Shown here in pieces: positions 44,496 through 55,479 of a stretch of 64,000 nt of DNA. The stretch's first letter is position 1, and every line of letters begins with the position of its first letter. The notes under the pieces are model-generated. The model had not been told where the DNA came from and ran no database searches. It worked only from the letters and a program-made list of their open reading frames with translations. Origin of the DNA: Mycoplasmopsis columbina (GTDB lineage: Bacteria > Bacillota_I > Bacilli_A > Mycoplasmatales > Metamycoplasmataceae); assembly GCF_900660685.1 (NCBI RefSeq), contig NZ_LR215041.1:1-64000 (forward strand), read 5' to 3'. The translations under genes were made by a program, and so were the position numbers.

Positions 44496-45371
44496 ATGAA
44501 AAAAAATAATTGAAAAAGTTATGTTATTAAAGAAAACAATGAAGGAAAAAAGTTATTTTCTTTTCTTAAAGAACTATTTGAAAATCATCCTTTAGCATTT
44601 ATTTATAAGCTTCTTCGTCAAAAAGATGTTAAAGTCAATGGAGTTAGAACCAAAGATGAAAAATATAAACTTCTTCAAGGAGATGTTGTAGAAGTTTTTT
44701 ATGCAAAGGAACTTTCCAAAACCAAAGAATTTGACAACAAAGATATTCAAATAAATTTTCAAATTATTTACGAAGATTCAAACATTTTATTAGTTAATAA
44801 ACCAACAAAAGTTTCTGTTCATTCTGAATTTAATTGTCTTGATCATCAAGTTCTAAAATATTTATCTTACAAACATAATTTAAATGAATTCAGACCTAGT
44901 CATGTTGGAAGATTAGATAAAGAAACTAGTGGAATAATGATTTATGCAAAAAATCACTATACCTTAGTTCAATTGAACTCAAACACAAGCAAATTTGACA
45001 AAATATATGCTTTTAAGTCAGATTACAATGGCAATGATCAAGAAATTTTTTTAAATGCAGAAAAAAATTCAAAGGGATATTTGAATAATACAACAAATAA
45101 AACTAATTTAGCTTATTCACAGGCACATACAAAAATTTATCAGAAAAATAATATTTGATTTGCACAAATTTTTACTGGCAAAAAACATCAAATTAGATTA
45201 TCTTTAAAAAGTTTAAACTTTCCAATTTGAGGAGATAAAAAATATGGTGGCAAAAAAGCCGACAGATTATATTTACACTGTAAAACCATAAAATTTAAAG
45301 AATTAGAAGGCAAATTGAATTACTTAAACAATAAAGAATTTACAACACCAATACCATGAGAAAGGAAATAA
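44496..45371 (+). CDS. RluA-family 23S rRNA pseudouridine synthase
   Basis: Isomerises uridines in rRNA. The 291-residue protein has an N-terminal S4-like domain (FIYKLLRQKDVKVNGVRTK), the catalytic motif HVGRLDKETSG with Asp141, and the C-terminal GKKHQIRLSLKSLNFPIWGDKKYG stretch of the RluA/RluD group. Which uridine it modifies (RluC/RluD type) cannot be told. UGA Trp near both ends. gatC starts 1 base after its stop. Confidence 0.9.
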
Positions 45372-45372
45372 A

Positions 45373-45675
45373 ATGAATAAAATTAATAAAGATTCTTTAA
45401 AATCCATAGTTTCTTCTATTATGCTAGAACCTAAAGAGGAAGTATTAGATGGAATTTTAAAAGAATGAAACGTTATTGAAGAAAATTTAAAACTTTTAGA
45501 TAAGTTAAATTTGGAAAATATAGAACCAATGACACATATTGGCCAAAACAAATTAGTTGATTTTTTTAGAGAAGACGTTGTTGATATGTCTTTTGCTATT
45601 TCAAAAGAAAGCGCACTAAAAAATGCCAAAGAAAGCGACTCAAATTATATTGTTACTAAAAAGGTGGTGAAATAA
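45373..45675 (+). CDS. gatC: Glu-tRNA(Gln)/Asp-tRNA(Asn) amidotransferase subunit C
   Basis: Small stabilising subunit of the tRNA-dependent amidotransferase, 100 aa. The sequence LKLLDKLNLENIEPMTHIGQ and FREDVVD is GatC-like, including the Glu-Pro-Met-x-H segment. One UGA Trp (KEWNVIEE). Its stop overlaps the gatA ATG (TAATG), and the order gatC-gatA-gatB is the standard one. Confidence 0.9.
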
Positions 45676-47003
45676 TGAAGGTTTTAGGAAACTTTGAAAA
45701 AGCGCTTTACGAATTAAGTAATGATAAAAATAATGCTGTTACACAACTATTTCCTTTTGAAAAATCTAGAAATATTAATGGATTATTAAATAATGCAATT
45801 TTCACAATCAAAGATAATTACGCAACGGATTGTGCATATACAAGCGCATCAAGTAGAATTCTAAACAATTTTCAAGCATCATACAATGCAACAGTAATTG
45901 ACAAACTTTTAAATGCAGGAGCAATAAGAATTGCAAGGGTCAACTGTGATGAATTAGCTTTGGGAGGAACTGGAACATTTAGTGTCAATGGATTAATTAG
46001 AAATCCACTAGATAGTGAGAGATTAGCAGGGGGATCATCTTCAGGATCTATTGCAACATTAACTGAAAATATTTCATTTGCACTCGGGTCTGATACAGGA
46101 GATAGTGTAAGATTACCTGCTAGTTACTGTGGAAAAGTTGGTTTCAAGCCCTCTTATGGTGCAATAAGCAGATATGGATTGTTTGCTTATGCTTCGTCAT
46201 TAGACACAGTTGCTTATTTCACACATAATGTTAATGATGCTGTTCAAATTTCCCAAATAGCCTATGGACAAGATGAAAAAGACTTTACATCTCAAAATGT
46301 AAAAATAGATAATGTGAAAAAAACAAAACCAACAAAAATAGGTGTTTTAAATGTTTCAAAATTGAATTTAATTGTTAAAAAAGAATTTGATAAATTTATT
46401 GAATTATTAAGAAGTCAAAATATAGAAATTGAAGTTATTGAACCAGACAAAAACATTTTAAATGCGATCAAACCAGTTTACGACATTATTTCATATTCAG
46501 AGGCATCTTCAAATTTATCTAATTTAAATGGAATAGCCTTTGGAAATAGACAAGATGGAGATTCTTGAGAAGAAATTATGATAAATACAAGATCTAATGG
46601 TTTTGGTAACATGGTTCAGAGAAGATTAACATTAGGAAGTTTCTTTTTACATTCTGAAAATCAAAAGGAATTATTTATTAAAGCTCAAAAAGCTAGAAGA
46701 GTGATTTCAAACTATTTAAATAGTTTACATGATAAATATGATTTTATTACTTTTCCAGCATATGCGGATGTAGCTCCTTACATTGAAAAAGAGAATGTAA
46801 ATTATGGATATATGGAATATATTCTAACAGGTTCTAATTTAACAGGTAATCCATCCTTAACTATACCATTTATCAAAATAAACAATTTGCCTGTTAACTT
46901 AGCTTTAGATGCAAAAATTTATCAAGATGAAAAATTGTTATCTTATGCGTTATGAATTGAAGAGTTAATTGAAAATAACTTCAAAGGAGAAGAAAATGAA
47001 TAA
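45675..47003 (+). CDS. gatA: Glu-tRNA(Gln) amidotransferase subunit A
   Basis: Amidase subunit that frees ammonia from glutamine or asparagine. The 442-residue protein has the catalytic Lys in FTIKDNYAT, the amidase signature GGSSSGSIAT and the cis-Ser region GSDTGDSVRLPASYCG. One UGA Trp falls in the middle (DSWEEIM) and another near the end, so it appears as two pieces under the standard code. Its tail overlaps gatB by 8 bases. Confidence 0.95.
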
Positions 47004-48420
47004 TTTTGAAGTAATTATCGGAATTGAAATTCATTTAGAATTAAGAACTAAAACAAAAATGTTTTCTCCTGCAGCAAATGATTTTAATGCTTTACCTAAT
47101 TCAAGTATTAATCAAATTGATTTAGGTTACCCTGGAACATTGCCGCTTTTAAATAAAGAAGCAGTTGTAAGCGGAATTAAATTAGCAAAAGCATTGAAGA
47201 TGACAATTGATCAAGAAATGCACTTTGATCGTAAAAATTACTACTACACAGATTTGCCAAAAGGATTTCAAATTACTCAGTTTTATAGACCTATTGGTTC
47301 AAATGGTGTTTTAAAAATAAAAACTTCTCAAGGTGAAAAAGATATATCAATTGAAAGAATTCATTTAGAAGAAGATACAGCAAGGCAATATCATGAAAAT
47401 GGTGAAACGAAACTTGATTATAATCGTGCTGGTGTTCCATTAATAGAAATTGTAACTAGACCAGTTTTAAGATCGAGTGAGGAAGCTGTTGCATATGTTG
47501 ATATGATTAGAAAAACAGCTTTGTCTTTAGGAATTTCTGATGCTAAAATGGAAAATGGTTCATTAAGGGCCGATGTAAATATTTCCCTAAGGCCATATGG
47601 ATATAATGGTTTTGGAACCAAAGTGGAAATTAAAAATATGAATACTTTTTCAAATATGAAAGCAGCAATTGATTTTGAAATTGCTTTGCAGAGTAAAAAA
47701 ATATTGATGAATGAACCTATATTGCAACAAACCAAAAGGTTTGATGAAAATCTTAAAGAAAATGTTGTGATGAGAACAAAAACAGGTGAAGTTGATTATA
47801 AATATTTTCCAGAGCCAAATATTCCTATTATTGAAATAAGTAATGAATTTATAAATAATATAAAATTGAATGAATTACCTTGAGAAAAAGAAGAAAGATA
47901 TATACAAAACGGAATTAATCCTATTTATGTCAATAGTTTAATTAATAATATCGATTTAGCAAATTTCTTTGATTCTATTAATTACAATGATAAAGAAAAA
48001 TTATCGAAATTATTTTTTGCAGAAGTTGTTTCATTAGCAAATGCAAAAGGTGTTGAAGTAATTGATTTAGGTATTAGAAAAGAACATTTAGATCAAGCTT
48101 TAACATTTTTGGATCAAGAAGTTATTTCAGGAAAATCATTCAAAAAATTAATTACATTATTACCTAATTATTCAAATAATGAAATTAATGCATTAATAGA
48201 AGAACATAATTTAAAACAAATAAGTGATATAAATCTGATAAATTCATGAATTGAAGAAGCAATTAAAGAAAATCAAAATTCAATCAATGAATATACAAAT
48301 AGACCAGAAAGAGTAATTAAACTTATTTTAGGTTATATAATGAAAATTTCTGGTGGGCAAGTTAATCCAAATATAACTAACAAATTAGTAGTTGAAAAAT
48401 TAGATGAATTATTTAGTTAA
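46996..48420 (+). CDS. gatB: Glu-tRNA(Gln) amidotransferase subunit B
   Basis: Transamidation subunit that binds the mischarged tRNA. The 474-residue protein starts NFEVIIGIEIHLELRTKTK, the typical GatB start, and contains LEEDTARQYHE, DYNRAGVPLIEIVT and YKYFPEPNIP. The C-terminal YqeY/GatB domain is intact (residues ~330-474). Start ATG 46996 with AGGAG upstream rather than the TTG nine codons earlier. Ends in a bidirectional hairpin. Confidence 0.95.
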
Positions 48421-48422
48421 TA

Positions 48423-48462
48423 AAAAAACACAGAAAAATGGTTAAAATTCTGTGTTTTTTAT
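48423..48462. terminator. Bidirectional terminator gatB / cdsA
   Basis: Stem AAAAAACACAGAA / TTCTGTGTTTTTT with a 12-base loop between convergent genes. Confidence 0.8.
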
Positions 48463-48488
48463 TTATTATAAATGTCTATAAAAAAGAT

Positions 48489-49463
48489 TTATTGGATAAA
48501 CATAGTTAATAAAAACATTAAAAATAAAGTAAATAATAATCCATCAAATCTATCTAAAAATCCACCATGTCCTACAAAAATTTTAGAGTAATCTTTAATT
48601 CCATTCATTCTTTTAATTAGTGAGAAATATAGATCGCCTATAGCAGCAATAAAAGGGGCTGCAATAACAAAGAGAACTTGAATAACATATTTAATAATTT
48701 GATTTTGTGTTTGAAATAAATTAAAACCAAAAGTTAGTCCAGCAGTAGCAATCATTGCTCCACCAACTCCAACAATAAAACCTTCTCATGTTTTTTTAGG
48801 TGAAATTATAGGAGCTAGTGGCACTTTAATAAATTTTTTTCCAAAATATTTTCCACCAAAAAAACCAAATGTATCATGAATAACTGGAATAAGTAAAGCT
48901 GTCAATCAATATTGATATTTAAATGTTATATAAAGATTCAATGTTTTAATAGCCATTGACATTATGTAAAGAGTGACAAAAATAAATAATGCTCTTCATA
49001 GTCTATCTTTTAATGTGATTTGAGTTTTTGTTAAGTATTCTAAGGCAAAAAAAGATAAAGAAACAAAGACTAAAATAATTGGTGTGTAAAAATCTCTAGC
49101 AAAAATCTGAATAAAACTATAAATAACTGAATTCTGCGTTTGATTATTTAATTTTGAAAAATTTTGCAAACTATTTATAGAATCATTTGAGTTACCAATT
49201 GAATTTAAAGACTTAAAGGATTCCAAAGGAAAAATAACTATAACAGAAGTTATGATTGCAAACAAAAGAGCAAAATATCATTTCATTCTATGGGCTTTAA
49301 AAAGTTCAAAAAATGCCACAGACATTAATAAATAAGTAACAATAAATGAAACTATTCTAGCACTACTTTCTTTAGGAGAAAATAAAGAAACAGGAATTAA
49401 AAAAGCAAGTCCCAAAAGCGCAAGAATAATTGCGGGAATAATTCTTTCTTTAAGTAATTTCAT
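48489..49463 (-). CDS. cdsA: Phosphatidate cytidylyltransferase
   Basis: Makes CDP-diacylglycerol from phosphatidic acid and CTP in the membrane. The 324-residue protein has about eight membrane helices and the C-terminal signature [21 protein letters not shown] followed by LDRFDG, plus SPKKTWEG earlier. Product chain: plsC makes its substrate. A TATAAT on the minus strand (plus 49471-49476) ends 7 bases before the ATG and there is no ribosome site, so it looks leaderless. Confidence 0.94.
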
Positions 49464-49556
49464 GTTAATGATTATACTTAAAAATGTTTTTTTTGCTTTT
49501 AAAAGTGATTTTTAGGCCAAAAGTACTATTAATTAATGCAGAAAATTTCACTTTTA

Positions 49557-49572
49557 ATGTAATATATTACAT
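49557..49572. repeat. 16-base perfect palindrome upstream of pyrH
   Basis: ATGTAATATATTACAT, lying 56 bases before the pyrH start in an A/T-rich promoter region. May be an operator or simply promoter sequence. Confidence 0.4.
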
Positions 49573-49627
49573 AATATATTTATATTAAATATAATTAAAT
49601 TAACATTTAGACATTATCGAGGTAGTT

Positions 49628-50344
49628 GTGAAATATAAGAGAATTTTAATCAAACTTTCCGGTGAAGGACTAGTAAATAAAGAAAAAAGGCTTGCAATTG
49701 ATTATGATATTGTTGAAAAAATTGCATTGCAATTAAAAGAAATCATTAAATTAGGTATTCAAGTTAGCGTTGTAATTGGTGGTGGTAATTTTTGAAGAGG
49801 AGCAAGTGCTGAAAAGAATGGAATCCCAAGAAATAGGGCTGATTATATTGGAATGTTAGCTACTATTATGAACGGATTAGCCCTAAAAAGTGGGTTTGAA
49901 AAAGTGGGTTTAAAAGCAAGAGTTCAATCATCAATTTCAATTGATCAAAAAGTTGCTGAAAATTACATTAACGAAAAAACAATCAAATATCTTGAAGAGG
50001 GAGAAATTGTTATTTTTGTAGGTGGTACAGGAAGACCATACTTTACAACTGATACTGCTGCAACACTTTTTGCATCAGAAATTAAAGCAGAAGTAATTTT
50101 AATGGGCAAAAATGGTGTTGAAGGAATTTATGACAAAGATCCTAAGAGCAACCCTGATGCAAAAAGATATGAAACAATAACTTATGATGAAATTTTAGAT
50201 AAAAAACTTCAAGTTATGGATTTAACTGCTACAAGCATGGCTAGAGACAATAACATTAATTTAATTGTATTTAACATTTTAGAACCAGATGCAATTTTAA
50301 AAGCTTTAAACGGCGAAATTAAACACACAGAGGTAACAAAATAA
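49628..50344 (+). CDS. pyrH: UMP kinase
   Basis: Phosphorylates UMP to UDP. The 238-residue protein starts MKYKRILIKLSGEGL and contains VVIGGGNFWRG (TGA Trp), VGGTGRPYFTTDTAA and LMDLTATSMARDN-type sequences (here VMDLTATSMA). Start codon is GTG at 49628 with GAGGT upstream; no in-frame ATG fits. Overlaps frr by one base. The pyrH-frr pair is a standard bacterial order. Confidence 0.94.
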
Positions 50345-50895
50345 TGGAATTAGATTTATATTTAACTCAATTTATGGAAGAAGCAGAAAAGGCTGTAAAT
50401 CATTATGCTTTTGAACTTTCAAAAATTTCAACAGGGCGTGCAAATCCACAAATTATTAAAGGTGTAAAAATTAATTATTATGAAACAATGACACCACTTG
50501 ATGAATTAGCTAACATCTCAGTACCTGAAGCACAACAATTATTGATTAAACCATTTGATGTGTCTTCAACTAAAGAAATTGCCAAAGCAATTTTAGCTGA
50601 AAATTTAGGTGTTTCAGTAGCTGATGAAGGTAATCAAGTAAGATTAACCTTTCCTGCTCTAACAACTGAACGTCGTAAAGAGATGGTTAAAAATTTAAGT
50701 AAATATACAGAACAAGCTAAAGTTGGAATAAGAAATGCACGTCAAAATGTAAACAAACACATTAAAGCGGATGAAGAATTATCTGAAGACGAACAAAAAA
50801 GATATTTAGATGAAATTCAAAAACATACTGATGAAAGAATTTCACATATCGATCAAATGACAAAAGTAAAAGAAAAAGAATTATTAGCAGTTTAG
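50344..50895 (+). CDS. frr: Ribosome recycling factor
   Basis: Splits post-termination ribosomes with EF-G. The 183-residue length is typical; recognisable parts are LSKISTGRANPQIIKGVKI, RLTFPALTTERRKEMVK and VGIRNARQNVN. No UGA Trp. Starts on the last base of pyrH (TAATGG overlap). Confidence 0.96.
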   Translation: MELDLYLTQFMEEAEKAVNHYAFELSKISTGRANPQIIKGVKINYYETMTPLDELANISVPEAQQLLIKPFDVSSTKEIAKAILAENLGVSVADEGNQVRLTFPALTTERRKEMVKNLSKYTEQAKVGIRNARQNVNKHIKADEELSEDEQKRYLDEIQKHTDERISHIDQMTKVKEKELLAV

Positions 50896-50897
50896 AA

Positions 50898-50929
50898 AAA
50901 TAATAAGCATAATTTGCTTATTATTTTTT
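50898..50929 (+). terminator. Terminator after frr
   Basis: Stem AAATAATAAGCA / TGCTTATTATTT with short loop and T-run. Confidence 0.8.
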
Positions 50930-50964
50930 ATAATTGAGATACTTAATGCAAAGAAGGGAGATCT

Positions 50965-51939
50965 ATGTTTAATCAGTGAGAAGATTCTAAATTATTTTCT
51001 AGATGATCAATTAGAAAAATTACCTTCATAGGCATTTTAATTGCTATTTCTGTTGTGTTTTTAGTAATTTTAGCTACTTTAGTACCAATTGCAAGCATTC
51101 CTTCTTACAAAATTAGTGTAATTGGATTACCTGTAAAAATTACCGGATTCATATTTGGCCCAATAGTTGGGGGAATTGTTGGATTAATAAGTGACTTACT
51201 TGCTTTTTTATTCGTACCCAATATTTATAATCCTCTTTATACTCTAGCAACAATGGTAGATGGAATAATTGCTGGAATTATTGGTTGATTATTTTTAAAA
51301 GTTTTTAAATACTATTTTGGCGGAAGATTCAGAGATTCTGTTTATGAGCTTAAAATAGTTAAATTAGAAAAAAAATTGATTGAAGCAAAAATAAACAATT
51401 GAAGTGAAGAAAAAATTGCAAAACTTGAAAACAAAATAATTTATTTTAATGAAAACCGAAAAAAAATAAGAGTTTTGGGAACAAAAAATATTTTATTAAA
51501 CTTTTATGCTGTGATTTCAACATTAATTCTGATGACAATTATTTTCTTTGTTATTTGACTAATAGGATGAAAAACATCACAAGCAACAATTGATAAAGGA
51601 ATTATTAAAAGTAAAATAGGTTTATTAACCTTGATGGTTTCAGGTTATAGTGTGATGATTGTGTTTATTTGAATTGCTAGATTTAAAATGAAAAATAAAC
51701 ACTTTTTAGTAATTGTACCGATTGTTATTTTTTCAGCTTTAATTGAATTAATTAATATACCACTTTTATCTTTTGCAGATGCAACAAGTCTTTCAAACGA
51801 TGGACAATCAATTTTTGTTTATGTTTTCCAACATACCTTATTTAGTCCCATAAAAATTTGATTTAACATGTTTGTAATTTTCTTTACCTACAATATTATC
51901 AATCCTTTAGTAAACAAAAATAATGGAATAATGTATTAA
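50965..51939 (+). CDS. ECF transporter substrate-binding (S) component, folate-like
   Basis: Membrane protein of 324 aa. The N-terminal part (residues ~18-110: ITFIGILIAISVVF, then IGLPVKITGFIFGPIVGGIVGLISD) looks like ECF S components, which capture a vitamin and pair with EcfT and two EcfA ATPases encoded elsewhere. The middle has a ~65-residue charged insertion (residues ~120-170). Folate or another vitamin is only a guess. Many UGA Trp. GGGAG site 8-9 bases upstream. Confidence 0.65.
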
Positions 51940-51942
51940 ATT

Positions 51943-52668
51943 ATGACAACAACTCAAATTATTTTTTTTGTTTTGTCTATACTTGGATTTGTTTTAATCT
52001 CATCTTTTTTGTTTTTTACTGTTATAACAATTAGAGCACATTCAAAACCATTCTGAGTTAAACAAAATTTATTAGCAGCACTAGCGGCTCAAATTTTAAA
52101 TATATTTCTATTTGGATTAACTATTCCGGCATTCATTACTATAGTAATACCGTTTTTTGATAGTTATGATAATGATATTTTACTAGGAACAGGAATAGCC
52201 TCTTTGATGATTTTTATTTTTGTTGGAATGATAGCAATTTCATTTTTAGGGCATTTTTTATACTTTTTATTTAATTACATCTTTGCTGATAAAAAAACAT
52301 TTTTAAGACTAAAAAATATAGATAAAGAAAAAATAAAAAACAAAAATCCTGAAGAAATAAAATTTCATACCTTAAGATTTTATGCTGCTTTTAATAAGAC
52401 TAAATTAAATCCAATTGGAAATTTAGATTTAGAAAGTTCTTTAAATAAATTAAAATTTTTAAGTAGATTTCATAAAGAATTTTTCATAATTCTTTGAGCA
52501 ACTTATCTTGCACATAATAAATGATTTAACACTATAGAAAATAAAGAAGAACTAAAATTAAGCTGCGAAGAAAAATTTTATTTTTCTTTAAAAGCAGCAA
52601 TTAATTTTCTTGAAAAAGAAAAACAATATAACATTAAAAATTTTTTGAAATATATTGAGAAAAAATAA
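51943..52668 (+). CDS. Membrane protein of unknown function
   Basis: A 241-residue protein with three or four membrane segments in the first ~115 residues and a charged cytoplasmic C-terminal half (residues ~115-241, Lys/Asn/Phe-rich). I do not recognise the family. Starts 3 bases after the ECF S-component gene, without an own promoter, so it is probably cotranscribed. Three UGA Trp codons. A function linked to that transporter would be a guess. Confidence 0.65.
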
Positions 52669-52690
52669 CTTGATAAAAGTTATTTTTTAT
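52661..52690 (+). terminator. Terminator after the 51943 gene
   Basis: Stem AAAAATAACTT / AAGTTATTTTT with 5-base loop and T-run; the stop codon lies in its left arm. Confidence 0.7.
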
Positions 52691-52699
52691 TTTCAAAAA

Positions 52700-52727
52700 A
52701 TAAAAAATAGCCCAAAATGAGCTATTT
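52700..52727 (-). terminator. Terminator after rpsT
   Basis: On minus: AAATAGCTC / GGGCTATTT with loop and T6 after, ending 18 bases beyond the rpsT stop. Confidence 0.75.
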
Positions 52728-52745
52728 AGTAAATGCTGAGGCTAA

Positions 52746-53021
52746 TTATGCTTGAGCTTTAGCTTTTTGTTCGTTAACAAATTTGTCTAAACGAGATGAC
52801 TTTCTAGCACCTTTATTTGGGTGGAAAGTACCTTTTTGAACAGCAGTAGCAATCATTGAATGAGCTTTTGCAACTAATTCATTTGCATTAGCGTCATTAG
52901 CTAAAACTGCTTCTCTTGCAGCTCTAATTGCTTTACGAACACGAGTTTTCATAGCATTGTTACGAAGTCTGAATTCTTCCATTTTAGCAATGCTTCTAAC
53001 TTTAGATTTAATATTTGCCAT
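52746..53021 (-). CDS. rpsT: Ribosomal protein S20
   Basis: Small-subunit protein of 91 aa, basic and alpha-helical. Starts MANIKSKVRSIAKMEEFRLRN; the C-terminal segment KGTFHPNKGARKSSRLDKF is typical S20. Strong AGGGAGG site before the ATG. A hairpin lies in its leader. No UGA codon. Confidence 0.96.
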   Translation of the reverse strand: MANIKSKVRSIAKMEEFRLRNNAMKTRVRKAIRAAREAVLANDANANELVAKAHSMIATAVQKGTFHPNKGARKSSRLDKFVNEQKAKAQA

Positions 53022-53046
53022 TTTAGCCTCCCTTTTTCTTAAATTG

Positions 53047-53066
53047 GTTAATCAATAGTGATTAAC
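53047..53066 (-). promoter_or_regulatory. Hairpin in the rpsT leader
   Basis: Perfect 8-bp inverted repeat GTTAATCA-N4-TGATTAAC, 26 bases before the rpsT start and about 10 bases after the predicted transcription start (minus TATAAT, plus 53083-53088). May be an S20 autoregulatory site. Confidence 0.45.
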
Positions 53067-53125
53067 GTGAAAAATCTTTTTAATTATACATAAAAAGAAA
53101 TATTCCAAAATATATTTTTTATCTG

Positions 53126-53134
53126 TGCTATACT
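53126..53134 (+). promoter_or_regulatory. Extended -10 promoter of rimP-nusA-infB
   Basis: TGCTATACT (TGnTATACT, extended -10) with a weak -35; overlaps the inverted repeat GCTATA-N5-TATAGC at 53127-53143. Confidence 0.5.
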
Positions 53135-53160
53135 TACTATAGCGTGTTTAATATTTTCAC

Positions 53161-53186
53161 GAGTTGCAGTCATGCAACTCTTTGTT
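53161..53186 (+). promoter_or_regulatory. Terminator-like hairpin in the rimP leader
   Basis: Perfect 8-bp stem GAGTTGCA / TGCAACTC with loop GTCA followed by TTTGTTATTTTT, then AAGGGG and the rimP ATG. Sits 20 bases into the predicted transcript, so it may attenuate the operon. Confidence 0.6.
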
Positions 53187-53202
53187 ATTTTTAAGGGGAA
53201 AA

Positions 53203-53637
53203 ATGAATTGAAAAGAAATTTTGCAGAAAGAATTTGGAAACGATGTTTTTGATGCAAAGATTGAAAAAGAAGACGGAATTACTTTTTTATTTGTTACTTC
53301 AAGCTATTCTGACATGAATCAAGTTGAAGAATTAGCGAAAAAGATTTCTGATTTTTTGGATTTAAATTATGAGAATAAAATGAATTTTGATTCACTTTCA
53401 GTGCAATCAAAAGGAGTTAAATTGGTCTATGAAATAGATGAATTAGGTGAATTAATTAATAAATTTATTGAGGTAAATTTAATTAAAAATTTAAATAAAC
53501 AAGAAAAATTTATTGGTAAATTACTTGAGGTGAATGAAGATTCAATTTTAGTTGAGTGAAATGCTAAAGGTCAATTTAGAAAACAAGTAATTGAAAAAAC
53601 AAATATTAAAAAAGTTGAAAAACATATCAAATTTTAG
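53203..53637 (+). CDS. rimP: Ribosome maturation factor RimP
   Basis: Assists 30S assembly. The 144-residue protein resembles the N-terminal RimP alpha/beta fold and a C-terminal SH3-like part (IGKLLEVNEDSILVEW). Sequence conservation is weak; position before nusA-ylxR-infB is the main support, the same as ylxS in Bacillus. One UGA Trp at residue 3 and one near residue 113. Starts after a strong AAGGGG site. Confidence 0.85.
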
Positions 53638-53645
53638 GAGAAATT

Positions 53646-55220
53646 ATGTCAAAAATTAAAAGCCCAACCAATGATAAAGATTACTCAAAACTTTTATATA
53701 AATCAATCAAACTTTATAGTGAAACAACAAAATTGCCATTAGAAAAAATGATTGAAATCTTTAATGAAGAAACAACTAAAATCATTAATAAAAAAATTGA
53801 TCCTGATGCTGTAATTCTTTTTGAAGTAGATGAAAAAAAGGAAATGGTGAACAGCTACAATGCTAACTGTTTAGTTGTTGAAGATGAGGAATTTGAAAAT
53901 TTAGATGATGCTAGTTTTGCCTTGTTTAATATTTCATTAACAGATGCTAAAAAAAATAATAAAAATGTGCAAGTTGGAGATTGAGTAAAAACAAAAATCA
54001 ATTTAAATGTTTTAGCGGAAGATCCAGAACACAAAAATGTTTTAAAAATTATTCTTCAATCATTAATTCATGGTATTAAAACTTTCCAAAAAACAGTAAT
54101 TTTCGAAAAATATTCAAAATTAATTGGTGAAAAAATTTGAGTTGAATGTACTTCAAAAAATAACGATGGTTCATGAAATGTAAAAGTTAAAGATGATAAT
54201 GCTACAGCTCATTTACCTCATCAAATGATTAGTAAAAATAGAGATATTCAACCAGGACAAAGATTAGAAGTAGTAATTGAAGATGTTAAAGAAACTTCTA
54301 AATTGAGTCAAATTAGAGTTTCATTAGATTCACCAAAAATGGTGGAAAAAGAATTAATGGAAAATATTCCTGAAATTGCTGAAGGGCTAATTGAGATAGT
54401 TAAAATCTATAGAAGTCCAGGAGAAAGAACTAAAGTTGCTGTTAGAAAAACAAACAAATCAGAAGCTGCTTTTGACTTACAAGGCGCAATTATAGGTGCT
54501 CAAGGAGAAAGAATTAAAAAAGTAAGCGAAAAATTAAATAATGAAAGAATTGACATTATTGAATATAGTAGTGATATTAAACAATATATTATTAATGCAA
54601 TGTCACCGGGAAAAATTGTTGATGTTGTTGCTAAAAAGAATGATGACAAAAACAAGCACTATTATGTAATAGTTGAAGATGATAATGCTAAATTAACCGT
54701 TGCAATAGGAAGCAAAGGAATTAATGTTAAATTAGCTTCTAATTTGACTGAAACTTTCTTAGATGTTAAAAGTACCAAAGCAGCAGATGAATTAGGTTTA
54801 ATTTACGATAAAAGTAATATTGGTAAATTGGATGCAAAAGTCGAAAAAGTTGTTGAAAGAAAATTACCAAAAAGAAAATCTCGCCCATTTGAAACCGCAC
54901 ATGTTACTATGGCTTCATTTGATAATGATGTTGCAGCCTTTGAATTAGAAGAACAAGAAACTTTAAATATGAATTCTGATTGAGATTTTGAAGAGTTATT
55001 TACTAAATATAATGAAAAAATTTCAGAAATAAATAAAGTAGAAGATAATGATCAAGAATTAAAAGAAGAATTAGTAAAAGAAACTAAACAAGATATTGAG
55101 GACTATAAAAAAGCTAAAAAAGTTGTAATTGAAGACTTTAAAGTTGATAGTGATTTAGCTAATTTTGGATTAGATGGTGACATTGATTTAAGTGAATTTG
55201 ATGATGAAGACTGAAACTAA
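53646..55220 (+). CDS. nusA: Transcription termination factor NusA
   Basis: RNA polymerase-binding factor affecting pausing and termination. The 524-residue protein has the N-terminal domain, an S1 domain (residues ~135-205; KLIGEKIWVECTS), then KH domains (IIGAQGERIKKVSEKL; AIGSKGINVKLAS). The C-terminal ~110 residues after the KH part are very acidic (ending in SEFDDEDWN) and unlike the AR repeats of E. coli NusA. UGA Trp at several positions. The last 20 bases overlap ylxR. Confidence 0.95.
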
Positions 55221-55479
55221 AAGAAAATGTTTTATTTCAAATGAATTTTATTCAACACAAGAATTACTAAGATTTAATTACAACAAGAAAACAAATGAAA
55301 TAGTTTTAGATTTAAATAATGAATTAAAAGGTAGGGGAGCATATTTTTATCCTACTCAAACAAATTGAAATTTAATAGTTAAAAATAAAGGATTAAATAG
55401 AGCTTTTAGAACTAATGTTTCGCGGGAAACATATACAAAAATTAGTGAGCAATTGGAGGAATTAAAATGTCTAAAATAA
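55201..55479 (+). CDS. ylxR: YlxR-family RNA-binding protein
   Basis: Small basic protein of about 92 aa, missed under the standard code. Motifs: KRKCFISNEF at the start, and GRGAYFYPTQTNW, the GRGAY signature of YlxR/RnpM. Position nusA-ylxR-infB confirms it (Bacillus has this order). Recently this family was connected to RNase P regulation in Bacillus (established there). It overlaps nusA by 20 bases and infB by 13 bases. Start could be either of two adjacent ATGs (55201 or 55204). Confidence 0.85.
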
